A DNA stretch of 64,000 nucleotides from Pseudeuparius sepicola (taxonomy: Eukaryota > Arthropoda > Insecta > Coleoptera > Anthribidae): assembly GCA_963920635.1 (NCBI GenBank), contig OY987301.1:57666560-57730559 (forward strand), read 5' to 3'. Numbering within the stretch: the first letter of the stretch is position 1; every line of letters starts with the position of its first letter. Below, piece after piece: positions 57,935 through 64,000 of the stretch. A model generated the notes under the pieces. The model did not search any database. It was not told where the DNA came from and saw nothing but the letters and a program-made list of their open reading frames with translations. Made by a program: the position numbers and the translations under genes.

Positions 57935-58284
57935 TATTGAGGCTAAAATATCATCAGTTTCTTCAAACAACTAGCAGTCGGTGGAATATACTTGATAACA
58001 AGTAAAAAATCGTTTGGCAGAGCCACTAATCTAAAATCGTCAGCTAAAATGTTACACCTGGTTGGTTCTTTATTGTCTTTAATATATATCAGCAAGTCTA
58101 GATATTTAATTTATGCAAGTTCAGTTAGGGACTTACGAATTGTGTCGTTTTATAGATAAAATCGACTTGTTTCCAATAAAAAAAAGTTTTGTAAACCAAC
58201 CAGCATAACGTCCGAATCATCAATACCAATACCTAGTGTTCCCAGCATTTTCCTCAGCAAAATAGAATGGTTCATTTCCGCCAT
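57935..58284 (-). pseudogene. Decayed frame of unknown function inside the insertion
   Basis: From an ATG at 58282-58284 the minus strand reads MAEMNHSILLRKMLGTLGIG, DDSDVMLVGLQNFFLLET and, after stops, IYIKDNKEPTRCNILADDFR, LVALPNDFLLVIKYIPP. The same frame holds for about 110 codons with only two or three stops, and the composition is protein-like, so it is probably a decayed gene or exon. I do not recognise the family. Confidence 0.35.
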
Positions 58285-58639
58285 GGATTATTAGAATGAA
58301 TGGTGAAAATAGTTCAAATCATAAAAAATAAAAGCTTGTAAAACACGCGGGGCCGCGGGATCCGAGATCCGATATTCCGATTTTTGACGCCACAAAATAG
58401 GTTATGTTTATGTTTTCGCAGGCTGACGGCTTGGCATTGAGGGGCGGCGTTGCCAAACCTGGTGCCATGGCGGTAAATTTAGGGAAAAATAAAATCCAAC
58501 AGGTAGTTACGTATATTGAACTTTAAAAATTAATTGCGGCAAAACGGGGGCGAAAAAAAATTAAAAAAAAATACAGCAAGTATATCTCACCCAATACTAT
58601 CCCATGAGCAAATAAAAAAAAAGTGGTGTATTAGTCCAT

Positions 58640-59109
58640 TGGTTGAAAGGTTTACCAAACATCGTAAGGTAGTATCAGCATTATCTGGTGTGCTACCTTT
58701 AAATTTTACTGCCAGTTCTGAAATTGAAGAAGCAATTTCCATGTACTCGTCACTGCTTCCCGAAAGCAACATATCAGTGGTTAAAGCAGAACTTGAAGTA
58801 TGGAAAACAGTGATGACAAGTATCTTGCCTACCCCGAAATCTAGTTTGGAATGCCTAGATATGTGCGATAAAAACCTTTATCCTAATATTTACACATTAC
58901 TACAAATCTTGGCTACCATTCCTGTATCCACTGCTACCCCAGAAAGGTCTTTCTCGAGTCTAAGGAGACTGAAAAACTATTTACGAAACACTACAAGTGA
59001 AAACAGACTTAATGGTTTGGCTCTAATGAACATTCACTATGGAATGGAAATTCATGCAGATGAATTAGTGGATATATTTAAAAGAAAAAGCCGAAGATTT
59101 CTTCTTTAA
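58640..59109 (+). pseudogene. hAT transposase C-terminal part
   Basis: From VERFTKHRKVVSALSGVLPL the frame continues to IYTLLQILATIPVSTATPER, SFSSLRRLKNYLRNT and LNGLALMNIHYG, the hAT C-terminal dimerisation domain. It ends at 59107-59109. This completes the gene broken at 55620. The region immediately upstream (58534-58639) is open in the same frame but probably belongs to the insertion. Confidence 0.88.
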
Positions 59110-59310
59110 TGGTTTTAGATTTAGCGCAGAGGAACGAAATTAATTTATCCATTTCATTTAAAGTTAAGAACTTTATAAATATGTCGTAGTTTTTCGGATG
59201 AATATATAGATATTAAATTTCATGTAATTTCATATTATTGTTGTTTTATTTACTTCTCAAACTAAACCCCCCCCAAAACTAAATCCTGGCTACGCCCGTG
59301 ATATAATATA

Positions 59311-59659
59311 ACCTGTTTTCTTCGAGTCATCTCCCTTATAACAAGCCCAATTAGTAACACAAGAATGCAACGACATTGTATTTTCGGATTTCCCTGAACA
59401 CGAAAATTTTCCGCATCATTCTGCGTTACGCCATCGCCATCTATATTGATCGCGAGCTAGCAACAAGTAGCGCGAATTGTACGCAAACGACGAACAAATG
59501 CACGTTGTCGGCCTCTATTATTACGCGTGTATGTTCATATTAGGCCGAACAGTGCACACATAATACGGCCATTTGGTACACGTAATGACCTTTCAACGGA
59601 TCGGTTTACGAGGGTAGGTAACTAAAAATTTGTTGTTTCTACCACCACATCACCATATA
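59311..59659. other. Spacer, nothing recognised
   Basis: No supported gene. It includes a GC-richer patch around 59430-59560. Confidence 0.4.
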
Positions 59660-61036
59660 CAGGGTGTCCGGTAAGTACCTCCTAATCTCTCGGAAGCATA
59701 CAGGGGAGGCCAAAATAACCCTAGTTTGTCAAAGGAAAAAAATTCCTACTGTGCCCCTTAACGGAGATACAGGGCCCCAAAAGAGTACTTAGCGATTTAC
59801 TTTTTTGGCTCTAACTTTTGAACCGACTTGTATAATTTAATGAAATTTTAATAGTTTATGTTGGCCATAAAGACTCATAAAACCATACTACCGTAGATGT
59901 TTCACATCGTCAGGGAAGTCAGGAACGGACTTGCCACCACACTCGTTGGGCCAAATTTTTGACAGGTGTCATTTTACAGAGCTGAAAACTGTTTTTTTAA
60001 ATACTTTGGTCATTGCTCTTACTCTTCATTTATTTCGACCAAATGAGCCGTTTTCGAAAAAATTAAGTTTTTGTATAACCCTCAAAAGTTACTAATGCTA
60101 AACACAATTAGGTAAAAATCAGGTGGCCCTGTTTTATGGCCACCAAGGTCGCCTGATCTAAATCCTTTAGACTTTTACTTTTGGGGACATCTAAAACAAC
60201 TAGTTTATTCAACACCAGTAAATACTAGAGAAGAACTACTAGCGAGAATAACACAGCATTCTAACGAAGTTCGTAATAATGCCGGAATATTATTTGCAGT
60301 GCAGCGGGAAAATATTCGAAGACTAAGAAAATGTATTGAAGTACGTGGAGCTCATATTGAACATTTGCCAAAATAACATTTAAACGTTTTCATTATTTTT
60401 GTGTTTTAATAACATTGTAAATTAATTAAGCTCCGATCAACCCTTTGAAACGTTTTCGAGCTGGAAATCTTTCAGCATAAAGTCTTCTTGCCTTCGAAGA
60501 GTTGGACAGCGCTTCACCATAAATTAAATGCATATCAGCCTAGTCTGTATTATGTTATTTTTAGGGTTCCGTACCTTTATGGACAAGCACTCGTTAATTG
60601 TGTAAACGTGTTAAAAAACTTAATTTTTTCGAAAACGGCTCATTTGGTCGAAAGAAATGAAGAGTACCTTTTTTAAAGAGCAATGACCAAAGTATTTAAA
60701 AAAACAGTTTTCAGCTCTGTAAAATGACACCTGTCAAAAATTTGGCCCAACGAGTGTGGTGGCAAGTCCGTTCCTGACTTCCCTGACGATGTGAAACATC
60801 TACGGTAGTATGGTTTTATGAGTCTTTATGGCCAACATAAACTATTAAAATTTCATTAAATTATACAAGTCGGTTCAAAAGTTAGAGCCAAAAAAGTAAA
60901 TCGCTAAGTACTCTTTTGGAGCCCTGTATCTCCGTTAAGGGGCACTGTAGGAATTTTTTTCCTTTGACAAACTAGGGTTATTTTGACCTCCCCTGTATGC
61001 TTCCGAGAGATTAGGAGGTACTTACCGGACACCCTG
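59660..61036 (+). mobile_element. Mariner-like transposon, internally deleted, about 420-bp arms
   Basis: TA (59658-59659, 61037-61038) bounds CAGGGTGTCCGGTAAGTACC and its inverse. The arms 59660-60077 and 60616-61036 are nearly identical, so the copy is young. The interior keeps only the 3' end of a transposase (60122-60376). Confidence 0.92.
60122..60376 (+). pseudogene. Transposase 3' fragment, mariner-like with DUF4817-type relatives
   Basis: The frame reads GGPVLWPPRSPDLNPLDFYF, WGHLKQLVYSTPVNTREELL ... RLRKCIEVRGAHIEHLPK to the TAA at 60374-60376. It lines up with the last about 85 residues of the intact transposase at 39468-40574 (WPPRSPDITPLDFFVWGFLK), including the third catalytic aspartate. 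Roughly the first three quarters of the gene are deleted. It is a related but different subfamily. Confidence 0.92.
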
Positions 61037-61289
61037 TATAAACTAGATTTTTGTTAGTCAGGCTGTTTTCACCAGGAGTCAATAAACAGTTCCCGATTTG
61101 CAAACTCCTAGCTTGCTTCTAATCAGTTTTTAATACTAATTTTTAAATTTACATATAAATTTGAATTTCCCGAACAGTGACGTCACCGTGACGGTTTAAA
61201 CGAGGGTATTTCCGAGAATACATATTATAATAATTATTATTTTTACGTTTAAGAAGCAATTAAAACGTGTTAGTGCAAAGCATCATCTG
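61037..61289. other. Spacer, nothing recognised
   Basis: Short AT-rich interval between two palindromic elements. Confidence 0.4.
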
Positions 61290-61417
61290 TACAGGGTGGC
61301 TCGGTTTTATTCTGATGCGACACTTCAACAGGTGATAGAAAACCAAAAAAATAACTGTATAATCTATATCATTTTAAGGCCTTATAAAAAAGTTACAGGG
61401 TGTTAAAGTTGTATATA

Positions 61418-62090
61418 CAGGGTGATTCACGTAAGTGGTTCATTAGAAGTTTACGGGGATGGAGTGCGAATTTTGATTTGAAATTTTGGTTACTTATATA
61501 ACAGGTTGTAAACTTTCGTTCTAAAATATTTTCAACTTCCGATCACTTCCGGTTATACCGGAAGTCGATAGCAACTTTGTTATTTCAAATAGAACACCCT
61601 ATATATTATTACACCATTTGGTTCCCATTTAAATTCCAAATCTTTTTTCAGAATATAATATGTACCCTATTCCTAACCCTTTCCGAGCTTTTCGCAAATT
61701 TTTTATTTCTTTGAGTGTTGCAGCCATCGACCATAGTGATGATAACTTTGAAATTTATTAATCTGGAAAACTGAAATTTTGGTCTGTCGTAGGCGAAAGA
61801 CAACGTTATTAAGTGGTCTGTATGCCATTTCATTTGGGGAAAAAATTCCCAATATCAACATCTAAAAATTGAAAAATCTCATTTTTTCCAAATGGAAGCC
61901 ATATTTTTTATTGCACCATAGAAATGCTTATGAAAAGACAGTTCAAAAAGATATAACACACTATATGTTTAAATGAAGCGGTTGCTTCGTTATTACGCAA
62001 AATACGTATTTTCAATACGGAAAATTTCAAATCAAAATTCGCACTCCTTCCCCGTAAACTTCTAATGAACCACTTACGTGAATCACCCTG
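61418..62090. mobile_element. Nested palindromic mariner-type MITE
   Basis: TA flanks bound CAGGGTGATTCACGTAAGTG with long inverted arms ('ggttcattagaagtttacgg', 'gcgaattttgatttgaaat' on both sides). The arms are nearly identical at the ends, so this is younger than its host element. Non-coding. Confidence 0.85.
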
Positions 62091-62100
62091 TATATATATA

Positions 62101-62274
62101 TTAAATACAGTAACTTTTCCCAATAAACTTAACAATTCAAGGTTTTTCTTTTGAAGATACAGAGCGTAACAATAATAATTGTATTAACTTCCTAAAATGT
62201 TTTAGACCCTGTATCTTCAAAAAGATAGCCTTAAATAGGTAAGTTTATTAGAAAAAGTTACTTTATTTAAAGAA
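62101..62274. repeat. Palindrome within the host element
   Basis: 'cagtaacttttcccaataaactta' and 'cttttgaagatacag' are inverted at about 62205-62270. This may be the original centre of the host element rather than a separate insertion. Confidence 0.5.
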
Positions 62275-62526
62275 GCCAACAAATTATTCCTACTTTAAGT
62301 GCAAATTTTTTAGATAATTTTTAAGAAATACACGATATATTACAAAAAATCTAATTTGCCATGAAATCAATACATTTTATTGCTATACAAGGTGGTTCAT
62401 TTTTTTCTAAAACCAATATTTATACTATAATTACCCACTTCTACGCCACTGGTTGTTCAAGGTGTTTGATATTAACAAGTTTTATGCCTATAACGTGTAC
62501 CAAATATGATTTAAGGCTCAAATGTA

Positions 62527-62887
62527 CAGCACGTGCGTGGTGATTCAATATTTTGACCCATAAAATGGCTTTTTTTCGATCTGTAGAGAGCAACACACAT
62601 AATTTTAACTTTTGGTCAATACAAATTTTAATCTAAGTAATTACTCACATTTTGAGACAAAAATTATTTAAAAAGATTGATCACAATGGCCGTTATTAGC
62701 ATTTGCGCAAAAAGCCTAATAACTGCCATTGTGATAAATATTTCTAAATAATTTTTGTCTCAAAATGTGAGTAATTACTTAGATTAAAATTTGTATTGAC
62801 CAAAATTTAAAATTAGGCGTGTTGCTCGCCATAGATCGAAAAAAGCCATTTTATGGGTCAAAATGTTGAATCACCACGCACGTGGTG
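62527..62887. mobile_element. 361-bp palindromic element with CA(G/C)CACGTGCGTGG ends
   Basis: TA at 62525-62526 and 62888-62889. The arms are nearly perfect throughout, including 'aagtaattactcacattttg' and 'cacaatggc'. One arm recurs alone at 21165-21283. Non-coding; high arm identity suggests recent insertion or repair. Confidence 0.8.
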
Positions 62888-63058
62888 TACATTCAGTCTT
62901 AAATATCTCTACTAGTTTGGTAAATATTCAATACATTGAAATATTTCTTAACACTCGTAACTTTTTTATAAGGCCTTAAAATGATATCTAAGTTTATAGA
63001 AGAAAGTGCGGTTATTTTTTGGTTTTCTATCACATGTCATAGAGTAAAACTGAACCTG

Positions 63059-64000
63059 TATCTAATCATTTTAACTAAAATTTTCTACTTTTTTAAATTA
63101 AACTTTGTGTACTAGCCTGATAAATGCCTCCTTTTTGCAGCAGTCTCCGGAAATTCGGCAAGGACGTTTTTTATCTATCGTCGTCTCCCGTCGGGACGCA
63201 TCTGACAGAAATGTTGAAATAGTTTTTATGTTTTTATGTTGAAATAGTTTTTATGTTTTTATGGGTTAATAGAGGTAGGTAGTTATAAACAAGAAATGAA
63301 AAAACGGTAATAAGGAATTTCTCTGACCAAACCGTAAATTATTTGTTTCGACTTGAAGTTATGGTCTGGCTTTGTGTTAAAATAGAAGCCAGAGTAGGTT
63401 CATATACCAACAGAAATCAGAATAACAAGAATGTGGAAGCTAAAAGCTGAACTTCATTGTTGCAATAATGGTAAAAGTGTTTATCATATAAAAAAAATCC
63501 TCACAATAACAGAAAATATGTTTTTTAATTTGTTTGGACGATTACGGCTGCCAACCCTTGAAACGCATGCAGAAATAATTTCTCCAAGTTGTCGCTGGTA
63601 AAGCACAAAACACTTTTTTACTTTCTATTGTGCGAAATGATTCGTGGTAATGTAAACTAAGAAATGAAATTATGTTTATTCTAAACGGACAGTCGGTTTT
63701 GCTTTAGATAGCGACGAGGATTGAGCAAATAATGCGCGTGGGCACAAAATGCCCTTTAACTGGTCTAACTGCGGTGGGAATACGAGTAGCACATGTTTTA
63801 CCCGATAGTAATGGAATTTTTTTTTAGTCTAAATGTAAAAAATACCGTGGAGTCTATACACCTACTCCAATCGGATAAACAACTAAAAAAATTGTGTAGT
63901 AGCCCATTAAAAAGGCCCAGTTCAAAATTATCGTGAAGGGAAGTTTCACTTTTCGAACTCCTGACAATTCGATGCTGCATTTTTTCAATTTCCTTCTTAT
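63059..64000. other. About 0.9 kb without a recognised gene
   Basis: A short direct repeat, 'tttttatgttttta', occurs near 63220-63260. No supported coding region on either strand. Confidence 0.4.

Larger units (their letters stand above)
55622..58636 (+). mobile_element. About 3-kb insertion in the hAT transposase gene
   Basis: hAT coding sequence stops making sense after ...FLDHTIQQW and resumes at VERFTKHRKVV, bracketing an insertion of roughly 3 kb; the exact ends are uncertain. Inside are an exon-like frame (56159-56239), a second plus-strand patch (about 56365-56465) and a decayed minus-strand frame (57935-58284). No inverted ends were recognised. A 29-bp hairpin, 'ccacgatgtacgaggatcat' with its inverse, lies at about 56522-56550. 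Confidence 0.6.
53141..59310 (+). mobile_element. TTF/DUF4371-type hAT transposon, broken and interrupted
   Basis: The right end near 59260-59300 reads, in reverse complement, CACGGGCGTAGCCAGGATTT followed by a G run, a common hAT terminus. A left counterpart with a 'ggggttcgggggttcaaa' and C run occurs at about 53150-53191, but it is diverged. Between them is a transposase broken by frameshifts (53668-55648 and about 58640-59109). A promoter-like TATATAAG precedes it. About 3 kb of another element (55620-58640) splits the gene. No clear 8-bp duplication was found. Confidence 0.75.
61292..63058. mobile_element. Large palindromic mariner-type element holding three further palindromes
   Basis: TA (61290-61291, 63059-63060) bounds CAGGGTGGCTCGGTTTTATT and a diverged inverse. 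'gatagaaaaccaaaaaaataac' and 'aaggccttataaaaaagtta' are inverted at about 62955-63035. Inside lie separate palindromes at 61418-62090, 62101-62274 and 62527-62887. No transposase trace was found. Confidence 0.8.

Overview
The window looks like a transposon-dense, AT-rich stretch of an insect (arthropod) nuclear genome. It contains Penelope-like, Dong/R4-like and jockey-superfamily retroelements, a DUF4817-type mariner-like transposase, hAT elements, THAP and TTF/DUF4371 domains, many palindromic elements starting TA-CAGGGTG, and aggta/tacct-rich spacer DNA. The order (for example Hemiptera, Coleoptera or Lepidoptera) cannot be fixed from the sequence. I found no bacterial operons, no tRNA or rRNA, and no convincing single-copy host gene. 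Essentially all recognisable coding capacity belongs to mobile elements, most of it broken.

Layout. 1-3.9 kb: two long inverted-repeat elements. 4.2-8.3 kb: a decayed Penelope-like element whose 3' region is split by a hAT element (perfect 8-bp target duplication), itself hit by a palindromic mariner-type element. 8.4-13.5 kb: small MITEs and a dispersed repeat. 14.2-18.0 kb: two head-to-tail minus-strand Dong/R4-like LINE copies joined through TAA-type microsatellites. 20.2-21.5 kb: a hAT element with TSD containing mariner-type inserts. 22.0-23.8 kb: a 1.76-kb DNA transposon with perfect 22-bp terminal inverted repeats that carries a spliced THAP zinc-finger module. 24.0-25.6 kb: a GC-rich 241-bp tandem array that seems to have grown from a small inverted-repeat element. 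26.2-27 kb: a palindromic element retaining a transposase scrap. 29.2-32.9 kb: a nearly complete LINE with an intact 955-aa EN-RT protein. 37-44 kb: LINE fragments around a structurally perfect 2.65-kb mariner-like transposon (662-bp arms, intact transposase). 44-45 kb: a second Penelope fragment with a hammerhead-like hairpin. 46.6-52.6 kb: a 6-kb inverted duplication centred on a mariner-type element. 53.1-59.3 kb: a broken TTF/DUF4371 hAT transposase interrupted by about 3 kb of another element. 59.7-63.1 kb: two more large palindromic elements, one with three palindromes inside it.

How the parts relate. The two units that could still make full-length catalytic proteins are the transposase at 39468-40574 and the LINE ORF2 at 29691-32558. 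The former could act in trans on non-autonomous palindromic elements with similar ends. The least familiar material is the THAP-bearing transposon (22.0-23.8 kb), the paired fragments sharing an FVKA..DNLP.ID exon (51.5 and 56.2 kb), the 241-bp array born from a MITE-like unit, and the 6-kb inverted duplication.
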